A stretch of 64,000 nt of DNA from Paracoccus tibetensis (lineage in GTDB: Bacteria; Pseudomonadota; Alphaproteobacteria; Rhodobacterales; Rhodobacteraceae), in assembly GCF_900102505.1 (NCBI RefSeq), contig NZ_FMVT01000001.1:62001-126000 (forward strand), read 5' to 3'. Every line of letters begins with the position of its first letter. Within the stretch, counting starts at the first letter, position 1. The position numbers and the translations under genes are program-made. This document shows, piece after piece, positions 7,982-15,461 of this stretch. The notes beneath the pieces are model-generated. The model was not told the DNA's origin. It worked only from the letters and a program-made list of their open reading frames with translations, and made no database searches.

Positions 7982-8977
7982 TCAGGCGCGGGAGACCTTG
8001 ACGAGACCCATCCGCACGGCTTCCCGATAGGAAACCTCTCCGGTCCCCGGCAGGGTCATCAGGATGGTGCCCCCATCGCCGCGGCGGTGCTTGATGCCCG
8101 AGGCGTCTAGCGCGTCCATGACTGCATCCGGGTCGATGCGGTCGAGGGCCGCAGTAAATTTCTGGGCAAGGCCATCGAAGCCCGAGGCGTCGTTCTGGAC
8201 CATCATATCCCTGACGGCCTGCTGCATCTGCCGGGTCAATGCGGGGTCGCCCTCAACAAACTGGCCGAACAACTCGTCGTCATGGACCCCGAGGCCGCCC
8301 ATGCGGCTCATCACCGCGTCGTAGAAGCCAGCGCGGGTCTGCTCGATCTGCTGCGCCAGGGCTGCCGGGTCTTGCCCGCTCCGCTCGGCCATGCGCGTGA
8401 CCATCTCCTGGCTAATGTCGCCGGTCTCCACCATCACATTAAGCGCGGCCATCTGGGCATCGTGGGGGAGGGTCTGCGTCAGGCTCGTCAGCGCCGTCTC
8501 GGCCTCGTCGGAGGCGCGGAAGGTGTCACTCGCGGGTGCATCGTCCTGTTGCCCCTGCGGCTGCCCTTCATCGGCTGCCCCCGAGGCGCGGGCCTCGTCG
8601 CCATTGCCGCTAAAAGAGTATCCGCCCTGCCCATCCATGCGAACAAAACCCAGGTTCGCCGCCATGCTGAGGGCCATTCGCTGCCCACCCACTTCAACGG
8701 TGTCGCTGGGTTGGTAGCTGCGGTTCATCACAGGGCTGCCCGTGGGACTGAGGATGGAGCGCTCGATCCCGGCGCCGCGCGCGAAGTCGCTGCTGCGAAC
8801 TTCTCCGCCTCCGTCGTGTGTCAGGGTGCCGATTTGTTGGCCGGTGCGGTTATCGGTGCGGAAGGTCAGCTCGCGGCCGCCGCTGCCAACCTCGTAGGTT
8901 GGTGCAGCCTTGGCGGGGCCGTTGCTGAAGCTGGCGTTGCTGAAGGTGTCGGTGAAGGCGTTGTATTCGGTGCCCAT
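7982..8977 (-). CDS. Phage-like protein, unknown function
   Basis: A 331-residue acidic protein. The N-terminal 150 residues are Ser/Thr/Gly-rich. A disordered Asp/Gln-rich linker follows (about 155-185), and the C-terminal half is helical (AQMAALNVMVETGDISQEMV, then FYDAVMSRMGGLGVHDDELF and DPALTRQMQQAVRDMM) with a compact end ILMTLPGTGEVSYREAVRMG. Composition suggests a phage structural or scaffold-like protein, but no family is recognised. Start set at the ATG preceded by AAAGGAAA; the open frame extends another 96 codons upstream but that part is Pro/Arg-rich and has no homologue-like character. It is the last gene of a leftward set and has its own terminator. Confidence 0.72.
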   Translation of the reverse strand: MGTEYNAFTDTFSNASFSNGPAKAAPTYEVGSGGRELTFRTDNRTGQQIGTLTHDGGGEVRSSDFARGAGIERSILSPTGSPVMNRSYQPSDTVEVGGQRMALSMAANLGFVRMDGQGGYSFSGNGDEARASGAADEGQPQGQQDDAPASDTFRASDEAETALTSLTQTLPHDAQMAALNVMVETGDISQEMVTRMAERSGQDPAALAQQIEQTRAGFYDAVMSRMGGLGVHDDELFGQFVEGDPALTRQMQQAVRDMMVQNDASGFDGLAQKFTAALDRIDPDAVMDALDASGIKHRRGDGGTILMTLPGTGEVSYREAVRMGLVKVSRA

Positions 8978-9146
8978 GATGGGGTTTCCTTTAGATGATC
9001 TTGATGGGGTTCTTGATGAGGCGCGCGTGATGCAGGCCGCCTCGGGAGGCCGTGGAGGGTGGTTCCCTATTCGGGGTGAATGTGCCTGAGAGGTTCCCCG
9101 AACTTCCCACTCCACAGCCACCAGAAGCGGCCTGTGTGGGTGCTGG

Positions 9147-9782
9147 TTACCGGAGGGCGTCGAAGGTGCGGCGGGAGGAGACCATCTCGGTGCGGTGTGC
9201 GGCTGCTTCCTGGGCAACCTGACGGGCATCGTGACGGGCCGGCCGCCCAATGGACGACTGCTCACTGACAGCCAAGTTGTAGCGGCGAAGGTTCAGCGGG
9301 TCTCCGTCTAGGAAGCGCACCTGTTCATGTGGCTTCAGATCTAGGATGAGGCGCGCTGTGGGGACCTTCTCGGTGGCGGCTTGGCGCTTTAACGGCAGCG
9401 CCGTGTAGACGTAGATGCCGTAGAAGGTATCGAGACCCTGCCAGAGGCCGTTAGCCCCCATCTCCTGCATCTCGATCCAGTCGGCCGCATCGACCTTTGC
9501 GAACATCGTGCGGTTGCGGTTCAGGCAGACGGAGAGACCATGCAGACCATAGTTGCGGTCGAAGAAGGCGCGGGGGCGCCGCTGCTGACGGAGGCGGGAG
9601 ATGCGAACCAAGTTGGCACCCGATAGGTGAGCGGTGGCTTCTCGGTCGATGAGGTCGCAGTAGTCTTCAAAGTCGATGCACCCGAGGGCACGGGCACGGG
9701 CGGGGATGAGGTCGGACAGCGCGGGTGCCTGAGGGGCTTCCTGCGGCTGGATGCTCAAGGCTTGGCGGAGGATGGCGTTCAT
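9147..9782 (-). CDS. Conserved-looking island/phage protein, unknown function
   Basis: A 211-residue soluble protein. The middle has an aromatic, beta-rich section (RAFFDRNYGLHGLSVCLNRN, ADWIEMQEMGANGLWQGLDT, FYGIYVYTALPL), and the C-terminus is polar. Two-codon and base composition are typical of real coding DNA of this genome. Ribosome site is weak (AGAAAG). A terminator hairpin lies just upstream (9804-9834), so it may have its own promoter or depend on read-through. No family or catalytic motif recognised. Confidence 0.68.
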   Translation of the reverse strand: MNAILRQALSIQPQEAPQAPALSDLIPARARALGCIDFEDYCDLIDREATAHLSGANLVRISRLRQQRRPRAFFDRNYGLHGLSVCLNRNRTMFAKVDAADWIEMQEMGANGLWQGLDTFYGIYVYTALPLKRQAATEKVPTARLILDLKPHEQVRFLDGDPLNLRRYNLAVSEQSSIGRPARHDARQVAQEAAAHRTEMVSSRRTFDALR

Positions 9783-9803
9783 GGTGTGTCACTTTCTGGG
9801 CAT

Positions 9804-9834
9804 GAAAAGGCCCCGTCAGGAGAACCTGCGGGGC
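9804..9834 (-). terminator. Intrinsic terminator between two small island genes
   Basis: On the minus strand GCCCCGCAGG-TTCT-CCTG-A-CGGGGC is followed by CTTTT. It lies between the 37-residue proline-rich gene and the 211-residue gene. Confidence 0.65.
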
Positions 9835-9839
9835 GCGCG

Positions 9840-9953
9840 TTACGGTGTTGTCGAGGGTGTGGGTGAAGGTGGTGGCGGAGCTGGGGGCACCTGCGGGGGA
9901 AGCTCAGGCCAGCCGAACGGCGGGAAGCGTAGGCTGTCCTTCAGGGGGAACAT
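9840..9953 (-). CDS. Small proline-rich peptide
   Basis: A 37-codon frame starting ATG at 9953. It encodes FPPFGWPELPPQVPPAPPPP followed by a Ser/Thr/Pro tail. GGAAGGG overlaps the end of the upstream gene 10 bases before the ATG, and a terminator follows immediately after the stop, both of which argue it is translated. Function unknown. Confidence 0.45.
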   Translation of the reverse strand: MFPLKDSLRFPPFGWPELPPQVPPAPPPPSPTPSTTP

Positions 9954-9960
9954 GACAGGT

Positions 9961-10194
9961 TCACCCTTCCGGCTGCCCCGCGCGGTCGGTCACGAAGATG
10001 GCCCCGGCGCGGACCTGATCGCGTGTCCAGTGGCCGCGCGGTCGATGGCCCATCTCGGCCATCTCACGGGACCTCTGGCGCATCTCCTGAAGGGTCTCCG
10101 CGGGGATGCCGGTGGCGTCGATGATGGTCTCGTCGCTCATGTTGGTGGCCCGGCGAACGAGGAGCCATGCTGTGTCAGTGCGGGGGTGGGGCAT
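9961..10194 (-). CDS. Small protein of unknown function
   Basis: A 77-residue protein, acidic in the middle (SDETIIDATGIPAETLQEMR) with a possible short helix-turn-helix-like arrangement at about 19-40, and a basic, Gly-rich C-terminus. AAAGGA lies 9 bases before the ATG. It is probably transcribed together with the 37-residue peptide gene. Confidence 0.55.
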   Translation of the reverse strand: MPHPRTDTAWLLVRRATNMSDETIIDATGIPAETLQEMRQRSREMAEMGHRPRGHWTRDQVRAGAIFVTDRAGQPEG

Positions 10195-10519
10195 GAAGTG
10201 GGTCCTTTAGGTGGGAAGATGAGGAGTCCCTGAAGTTGGCCCCGATAAAATCGGATGCGCCTTCAGGTGATGCTCATGGTAGGCGTTCGGGGGACGCTCC
10301 GCGTCGAAGACCCAATGAGATGATCTTCACGAAGTTGAGCCGCTACCGTAGTGCGATGAGGTCAATCTGAAGCTGACCTTGCCGAAGGCAGGCGTCCCTT
10401 CAGGCTGCCTCATGGGGCACCTCTATGGGTGCTTCCCTTGATGGTGACCGCGATGAAGTTCAGCCCCTTCAGGGCCACCCAGAGGGTTTCCCTATTATAT
10501 TATATATGCGGAGGGCGGA
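10195..10519. other. AT-rich promoter-like block and chain of tiny reading frames
   Basis: No normal gene. At 10494-10509 the minus strand reads TATATATAATATAATAGG, a probable -10 region or AT-rich melting site just after the zinc-ribbon gene. Below it, minus-strand frames 10410-10478 (GTG, 22 residues) and 10327-10413 (ATG, 28 residues) overlap stop-to-start as ATGA. A third frame (GTG near 10329) overlaps the second by its stop. Protein-like composition is modest. The segment may be a leader or a remnant. Confidence 0.35.
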
Positions 10520-11197
10520 TTAGCGGGCATCAGCCTCGGCGGCTGCTTCGTCAACATGCCAGTAGCGGCCCCAGCCGGGGTCTCGCATCACGCGGGCCAG
10601 CTCGCGCCAGTCATAGTTGCCGGTGACGGGCTGCGCCTTGAAGCCGAGCTTCCCCTCGCGCTTGAGCCGCTGCCAGTAGGTCTCCTTGGTGGGGCCTTGA
10701 AGGTGCGCCTCGGGTTCCGCTTCGATCTGAACCGCGCAGGTGGACCCGAGGGCGGTCTTGATGCTGATGCCCCACCGCTGCCGGCAGTAGGCATTTGCCT
10801 CCTTGGCGATGTTCAGCACGTCGGCGTTGTGGCTGTCGGGATAGAGCTTGCCTATGCCGGATGATCTGTCCGCGCCTAGCAGGCTGGGGTCTGTGAGGAT
10901 GTTCCGCAACTTCGCGTCCCCATCCTTTGCGGCCACGATGAGGCGAGAGACGAACGGCAGGCGCTGCCACGCGGGCATCCGGTTGAGGTCGTAGCAGAGG
11001 GTGGCAGCTCGGCCGTGGTGGTCTCGATTGCGCTGCGCGTTCTCCGCCTTCCGGGAACCTCTGGCGCTGTTTCGGGTGGCAGCCTTCTGGCACTCCCTAT
11101 CGCAGAACCTTTGGTTGCTTCGTCGTGGTGCGAACTGAACCCCGCACTTCGGGCAGAACGGGTCTCCGCTGTCTTGCGGTGCCGCGTCCAAGGCCAC
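10520..11197 (-). CDS. Zinc-ribbon protein of phage/island type
   Basis: A 225-residue protein read from a GTG that overlaps the upstream stop as TAGTG, indicating translational coupling to the preceding gene. Near the N-terminus CPKCGVQF and FCDREC form a four-Cys zinc ribbon like those in relaxed phage and plasmid DNA-binding proteins. A basic stretch and a helical region follow (RAATLCYDLNRMPAWQRLPF, then RLIVAAKDGDAKLRNILTDP). The C-terminus is rich in Trp/Tyr. Probably nucleic-acid binding; the exact role is unknown. The open frame extends upstream into an Arg/Pro-rich region antisense-like in character, which is rejected. Confidence 0.72.
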   Translation of the reverse strand: MALDAAPQDSGDPFCPKCGVQFAPRRSNQRFCDRECQKAATRNSARGSRKAENAQRNRDHHGRAATLCYDLNRMPAWQRLPFVSRLIVAAKDGDAKLRNILTDPSLLGADRSSGIGKLYPDSHNADVLNIAKEANAYCRQRWGISIKTALGSTCAVQIEAEPEAHLQGPTKETYWQRLKREGKLGFKAQPVTGNYDWRELARVMRDPGWGRYWHVDEAAAEADAR

Positions 11198-11490
11198 TAC
11201 CGGGCACCCCGAACGGGGAAGACATGGGCAGAGAGGACGGGCAAAGACAGGTTGAGCGCCGCGGCGATGATCTCGCTCTTGGTGATCTCCCGGCCGGTGG
11301 CATCTGCATGGCGCTGCGTCAGGGCGTCGATGACCGTGGCCACCTCCGGGCGCATCCTGGTGGTGGACCACTCGGTAACATCTCGGCTTCGTCCGATGGT
11401 CTCCGGGAGATGACGCGCGGTGAGCTGGCGCAGGTCGGAGATGAACATTGGGTTGCTGCCGTCATTGCGGCGGTTGGCTCTGCTGGCCAT
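11197..11490 (-). CDS. Ribbon-helix-helix-like small DNA-binding protein
   Basis: A 97-residue protein. The segment VTEWSTTRMRPEVATVIDAL followed by a second helix with TGREITKSEIIAAALNLS has the spacing of a ribbon-helix-helix fold (strand, helix A, turn, helix B). AAGGA lies 9 bases before the ATG. It is coupled to the zinc-ribbon gene. The repeat block 11507-12310 is directly upstream, so it may bind there; this is inference. Confidence 0.65.
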   Translation of the reverse strand: MASRANRRNDGSNPMFISDLRQLTARHLPETIGRSRDVTEWSTTRMRPEVATVIDALTQRHADATGREITKSEIIAAALNLSLPVLSAHVFPVRGAR

Positions 11491-11506
11491 TGGCGTGGTG
11501 TCCTTC

Positions 11507-12310
11507 GGGATGTGGTGACGGGATGCGAAAAGGGGACCGCTGGCAATGGGCCAGCAGGTGTTCGCGGAGGTGGGCTAAGGGTGGACTTGGCGCGGGGACC
11601 GGATTTGAAAGCCCACTGACGCCCACACACTCAGTTGCGGCCGGGAAGTTTCGGGGTGAGACCGTGAAAAACCGGCAGGCGGCATCAACCCGTTCGGGTT
11701 CTTTTGTGCATAAGGTGGGGATATTGTGACGGGATGCGTTGCGAGGGGCGGTGGATGCCGCGCAGGGACTCGCTGAGGGCCTTCAGAGGTTCCCCGGTGG
11801 GTTGGGGTGCAGCGAGGGCCTCGCGGGCGTCCTGAGGGGGCACCGCAGCGTCCTGCGGGCATCTCAGGCGGTGGGCCTAGGGCGGGCCGTTCTCCGGGTC
11901 TGCTACGTCACTAGGTGGGGATGATCGTCTGAATCCTCAGTCAGCACCGTGCAGGGCACCGCTGGCGGCCTCTAGGGGCGGCCGGGTGGGTGGGCACCGG
12001 GCTTGGCCTCGCGGGCTTCCTGAGGGAGCACCGCAGCGTCCTGCGGGCGTTTCAGGCGATGGGCGTAGATCGGGCTGTCCTCCGGCTCTGTTACGTCACT
12101 AGGTGGGGATGATTGTCTCGGCCCCTCCATGAGCACCGTGCGGGGCACCGCTGGCAGCTCGTGAAGGTTGCCGGGCGGGTAGGCACCGGGCTTGGCCTGG
12201 CGGGCGTCCTGAGAGGGGACCGCAGGGGTCTGTGGCGGGTTCTGAGAGGGGAAGTGGCGGGCGGGCAGTCCGTCGTGGGTCGTTGTGTCACAAGGTGGGG
12301 ATGATCGTGT
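11507..12310. repeat. Imperfect tandem repeats of about 190-210 bp
   Basis: The unit ends in a conserved block, best seen as GTCACTAGGTGGGGATGAT at 11907 and 12095, GTCACAAGGTGGGGATGAT at 12287, and a weaker TAAGGTGGGGAT copy at 11711 (spacings about 188, 192 and 200). Inside the units GGGCACCGCTGGC, GCACCGCAGCGTCCTGCGGG and CACCGGGCTTGGCCT recur. TGACGGGATGCG is seen at 11517 and 11729. The array lies immediately beyond the 3' end of the serine recombinase gene and upstream of the ribbon-helix-helix gene. There are no unique spacers and no CRISPR-like geometry. Possible roles are recombinase or regulator binding sites or a replication region. Confidence 0.75.
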
Positions 12311-12321
12311 CCCGTTCTCGA

Positions 12322-12894
12322 TCAGCCTCGCGCCGCCGCTCGATCAGCCAACACCCGGTAGACGCTCGCCCTGCTGATGCCCAGGCGCTTCGCCACCTCG
12401 GCTGCAGGCAGCTCCTCCTCCTTCACCATTCGCAGCACCTCCTCGGACTTTGCGCGGGCAGTAGGTTTGCGGCCCTTGTATCTGCCTTCGGCCTTGGCCT
12501 TGGCGATGCCTTCGCGCTGGCGTTCGAGCATGATCTCCCGCTCGAACTGCGCGATGCTGCCCAGGAGGTTCAACATCAGGCGCCCGTTCGGGGTGCCCGT
12601 GTCGATGGACATGTCGAGGATGCGGAGGCTGGCTCCTTTGCCCTCGATCTCCTTCACGATCTCATTCAGGTGGGCGACGGAGCGAGCCAAGCGGTCCAGC
12701 TTGGAGACAACCAGAACGTCCCCTTTGCGGATGAAGCGGAGGGCCTCGGCCAGCTTCTCGCGCTTCGCCGTATCAACCGAGGATACCTCCTCCTGGTAGA
12801 TGTCCTCGCAGCATGCCGCGCGGAGGTCCCGAAGTTGCGCCTCAAGTCCTGCCTTCTGGTCGGTGGTGGAGGTGCGGGCGTATCCAACGATCAT
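12322..12894 (-). CDS. Serine recombinase (resolvase/invertase family)
   Basis: A 190-residue small serine recombinase. The catalytic Ser9 lies in MIVGYARTSTTDQK. The DVLVVSKLDRLARS segment, the SIDTGTPNGRLMLNLLGSIA block and the FEREIMLERQREGIAKAK E-helix region are typical. A C-terminal helix-turn-helix (AAEVAKRLGISRASVYRVLA) binds the site. Start chosen at the ATG with AGAAGGA 8 bases upstream, 12 codons inside the open frame. Such enzymes resolve cointegrates or invert DNA at paired sites. The adjacent repeats are candidates, although res sites are more often upstream of the gene. Confidence 0.93.
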   Translation of the reverse strand: MIVGYARTSTTDQKAGLEAQLRDLRAACCEDIYQEEVSSVDTAKREKLAEALRFIRKGDVLVVSKLDRLARSVAHLNEIVKEIEGKGASLRILDMSIDTGTPNGRLMLNLLGSIAQFEREIMLERQREGIAKAKAEGRYKGRKPTARAKSEEVLRMVKEEELPAAEVAKRLGISRASVYRVLADRAAARG

Positions 12895-12935
12895 GGTCTC
12901 GATCCTTCTCAAATGGGTCTTAGACAACATGAGAG

Positions 12936-13038
12936 GGCTGTCTCAAAACTTCAAGCGAATTTGTGAGACGCAGCAAAACCAGCAGGCAGCATTCTCGGAA
13001 GCCATGAGTCACTAGACCTTGCCCGTGTGAGACAGCCT
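12936..13038. repeat. Short inverted-repeat element (MITE-like), 103 bp
   Basis: GGCTGTCTCA at 12936-12945 and TGAGACAGCC at 13029-13038 are perfect 10-bp inverted ends, with a further TGTGAGACG inside. It sits just upstream of the recombinase. It could be the relic of an insertion sequence whose ends begin GGCTGTCTCA, or a regulatory stem. No target duplication was confirmed. Confidence 0.4.
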
Positions 13039-13108
13039 GCCAAAGAGAAAGGCCGCGCCGTCTCCGATGCAGCCCTTGGGGTCTCGGCTGGTGAACCGCT
13101 CGGTGGCC

Positions 13109-13324
13109 TCAACGGCGAACCAGAAAGGCAGCCACAAAGGACAACCGCAGGCTCCGCTGCCAGCCCCTCGCGCTGTTCACTTCCAGATCGTAGGCGATCA
13201 AGCCAGCATCCCAGCTACAAAGCACCTCGTCAGCATACGCACGGCTGCAAAGGGTGAACTCCCAGTTGGGCGTCTCGATGTAGCAGCTGGTGAGGCAGAT
13301 GTCGGCGGAGAATTGGATGTTCAT
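13109..13324 (-). CDS. Small hypothetical protein (uncertain)
   Basis: A 71-residue frame with an aromatic, Cys-containing N-terminal part (NIQFSADICLTSCYIETPNW) and a basic C-terminus. The ribosome site is weak (GGGACAG). The region upstream is AT-rich and could hold a promoter. No family recognised; it might also be a fragment. Confidence 0.3.
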   Translation of the reverse strand: MNIQFSADICLTSCYIETPNWEFTLCSRAYADEVLCSWDAGLIAYDLEVNSARGWQRSLRLSFVAAFLVRR

Positions 13325-13764
13325 TGAGTTCTGTCCCTGGCTGTGAAAGCGGCGCATTCTCGGCGCCTCCTCAAGCCATACGCCTAGGTTAATTATCATG
13401 TAAAGTATTGTTTTAGCTACACAAATGGGATTATCCCGCAAGTGGAGACATCGGTGCGGAGGGCATCTCAAGGGCACCTTCTGGCGCACACGGAGGGGCA
13501 CCCTACGGGGGAACGCGCGTTCCTCTCTATCTATCTCTAACTCCCATAACTGTGCGGCAAAATGTTCCGGCACCGCACGCTAACGCCAAACCGGACAAAA
13601 CTACCAAACAAGTCTTTGCGGAGAATTTGATGCTTGGTATGGTCGCCCACCCGTCAGGCTATGAGGACAGGATGAAAGAGCACGCTCCTGCTGTGGTCGG
13701 CGCATTGGAACCTAGACGATTATGATGATAACAGATGCCTGCTGAAAGTTGAAATTAGGGGTCG
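13325..13764. other. Mostly non-coding stretch
   Basis: An AT-rich patch near 13385-13430 could hold a leftward promoter. A 31-codon frame on the plus strand at 13630-13725 (MLGMVAHPSGYEDRMKEHAP, then AVVGALEPRRL) follows GGAGA with good spacing and looks protein-like, but is too short to call. Nothing else recognised. Confidence 0.3.
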
Positions 13765-14229
13765 ATGGTTGTGGCAAGAGATGAAGAGTTATACCGGCGC
13801 GCGCTGAGTGAATATGGAAGCGGGATCGTAGACCGCGCTCTGCTGGCAAAGGCGTATGTGCTTTCTGAAGGCAACGAGGATAAAGCGAGGTTTGAATATA
13901 TCAAACTTCGTGTGGAGCAAATAAAAAGAGACAATCTGAGAGATATTCCTAGGAGAGTTCGTGAAGGCATCTCTTCAGCCAAAGAAGAGAGGAAAAGCAG
14001 GCAGGAGAATGAACGAAAGCAATTATCACTAGCTAAAGCCAGGGAAAAAGAAGAAAGGGAGGAGAGAAGACGGAACATTGAACTTGGAAAAAGAATTGAG
14101 CAAAGAAACAAGCTGGCGCTGAAAGGCGACGTGGAGGAAAGGTCAGGAACGGCGTTGGTCGATGCGTTCTTTGGAGCCATAGCTATTCTTGTTGTTCTGG
14201 GATTAGTTGTTGGTTTCCTCTTCGATTAG
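13765..14229 (+). CDS. Coiled-coil protein with C-terminal membrane anchor
   Basis: A 154-residue protein. Residues about 45-120 are a highly charged Lys/Glu/Arg coiled coil. The end (ALVDAFFGAIAILVVLGLVV, then GFLFD) is a single transmembrane helix, giving a tail-anchored topology. AGGGG precedes the ATG. The gene is markedly AT-rich compared with this genome, with AAA/AGA/ATA codons, a sign of recent transfer. No family recognised. Confidence 0.68.
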   Translation: MVVARDEELYRRALSEYGSGIVDRALLAKAYVLSEGNEDKARFEYIKLRVEQIKRDNLRDIPRRVREGISSAKEERKSRQENERKQLSLAKAREKEEREERRRNIELGKRIEQRNKLALKGDVEERSGTALVDAFFGAIAILVVLGLVVGFLFD

Positions 14230-14313
14230 CAGGATCATATGTTCGATATGGATTGCGGAAAGAGCTGGTATTAAAGCCTCCTCCACACAGACCTAGGCGA
14301 GAAGAAGCATCTG

Positions 14314-14721
14314 ATGATGGTCTTTAGCCGCCCCTCCCTCACGGAAACCCAGCGTCTTGCCGAAGCTGCCCGCCAAGGTCTCCGCATGGTGGCCGCGGGG
14401 GAGGACAAGATGCTGGAGGGGTGGTTGGTCTAAGGGGCTGCCCTGAACGAGGGGCGGAAGTTGTTCTCCTCAGATGATCGGGGCTTTGGGCGGTGGCTCA
14501 CCTCATCTAACTTGGATAAGGACATCCACCCCGGCGACCAGCAGGCCGCCATGTGGGCCGCCGCCGACGAGGCAGCCTTCGAAGAGACCCGGAGGCTGCA
14601 CCCTCGCGTCCGCACCGTGCGGGGCCTTCACGCCAAGTGGAAGGAGGCCCAGCGGCCCGAGCCGAAGGAGGCACCTGTCTACGAGGAGCCGACCGAGGCC
14701 GAGCGGCACACGCTCAGGTAG
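14314..14721 (+). pseudogene. Phage/island gene interrupted by an in-frame TAA
   Basis: One reading frame spans 136 codons from ATG 14314 to TAG 14719, broken only by TAA at 14431-14433. The first part has the helical RPSLTETQRLAEAARQGLRM and EDKMLEGWLV. Directly after the stop the frame continues GAALNEGRKLFSSDDRGFGR, and later RTVRGLHAKWKEAQ. Rhodobacterial phage and island proteins of this type, as I recall them, read GWLAYGAALNEGR across this point, so the TAA probably replaced a Tyr codon. The second half could only be made from TTG 14461 or by read-through. Confidence 0.7.
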
Positions 14722-14855
14722 ATGTGGCCGCTCTGCCATACCCAGCACGGCTCGTTAAAACACTGACAAAAAAGTCGATATGTCGCCTCACAAAACCGTG
14801 TAGCTGGAGGTGGCGCGTCAACTCCGCCGCGTAATTTCCGTTAAGGTGTATCAAG

Positions 14856-15233
14856 ATGAAGTTAGTATCTGTTCTGTCAGCGGGGGCACTCCTCCTCGTC
14901 ACAGCCTGCGCGCAAACCTCGATCCAGCCGATGTCGAAGGACACTTTCAAGGTCGCCACTCAAGCGGCACCGGCTTGCGGTCCGAATGGTGCCCGCAATG
15001 TTGCGTTCAAGAGCGCATCGGTTGAGGTGATTCGGCGCGGCCACGACAAGTTCGTCTTGGCAGGCGACTCGCACAACTCTGATTTCTGGAGCGGCAACCA
15101 CAAGCAGGACATGGTGGTGCGCGTCGTGCCGGAGGGTAGCCCGGAAGCAAAGAACGCCCTCTCTGCCCGCGAGCAGCTAGGCGATAACTGGCAAGAAGTT
15201 GTGGCAAAGGGCGCGCCGACGACTTGCGGATGA
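14856..15233 (+). CDS. Small lipoprotein
   Basis: A 125-residue protein with a classic lipobox (LLLVTAC, Cys18) after a short hydrophobic signal sequence, so it should be lipidated and held at the envelope. AAGG lies about 9 bases before the ATG. The mature part contains two further Cys (PACGPNGARN and TTCG at the end) likely forming a disulfide. Unknown family and function. It is followed after 37 bases by another small secreted protein in the same direction. Confidence 0.78.
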   Translation: MKLVSVLSAGALLLVTACAQTSIQPMSKDTFKVATQAAPACGPNGARNVAFKSASVEVIRRGHDKFVLAGDSHNSDFWSGNHKQDMVVRVVPEGSPEAKNALSAREQLGDNWQEVVAKGAPTTCG

Positions 15234-15270
15234 GTCCAACAAGTTTGGCATCAGTATGATGGAGGTTTTC

Positions 15271-15426
15271 TTGAAGAACGTCATTATCGCAGCGAGCTTG
15301 GCCATCCTTGGCCTGTCGTCGGTCACCACAGCTGCCGTCGCACATGGGGGCGGCTGCCGTAAGTCCTCCCCTCCGGGCCAGTGCTGCCACATGGACAACA
15401 GCACAGGCACCGTTCACTGCCACTAA
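15271..15426 (+). CDS. Small secreted His/Cys-rich protein (YHYH-like end)
   Basis: A 51-residue protein with a signal peptide (IIAASLAILGLSSVTTAAVA) and a mature part HGGGCRKSSPPGQCCHMDNS ending TGTVHCH. The end resembles YHYH-type small secreted proteins. The TTG at 15271 is the best start because GGAGG stands 5 bases before it; ATGs at 15256 and 15259 have no ribosome site. Metal binding is a guess from the His/Cys content. Confidence 0.6.
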   Translation: MKNVIIAASLAILGLSSVTTAAVAHGGGCRKSSPPGQCCHMDNSTGTVHCH

Positions 15427-15461
15427 CGAACCCCTGGGAGTGACCAAGACTCGACCTGAGG

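Noticed and set aside
8978..9265. Extension of the 331-residue island gene to a 427-residue protein
   Set aside because: The added part is Pro/Arg/Ser-rich, overlaps the 3' end of the upstream gene, and has no ribosome site; the ATG at 8977 has AAAGGAAA.
11507..12310. CRISPR array
   Set aside because: Repeat units are about 190-210 bp and imperfect throughout; there are no short identical repeats with unique spacers and no cas genes.
5636..14433. Genetic-code recoding suggested by in-frame TAG and TAA
   Set aside because: Only two genes are affected; one is also truncated and frameshifted; intact neighbours use normal stops, and no suppressor tRNA gene is visible.
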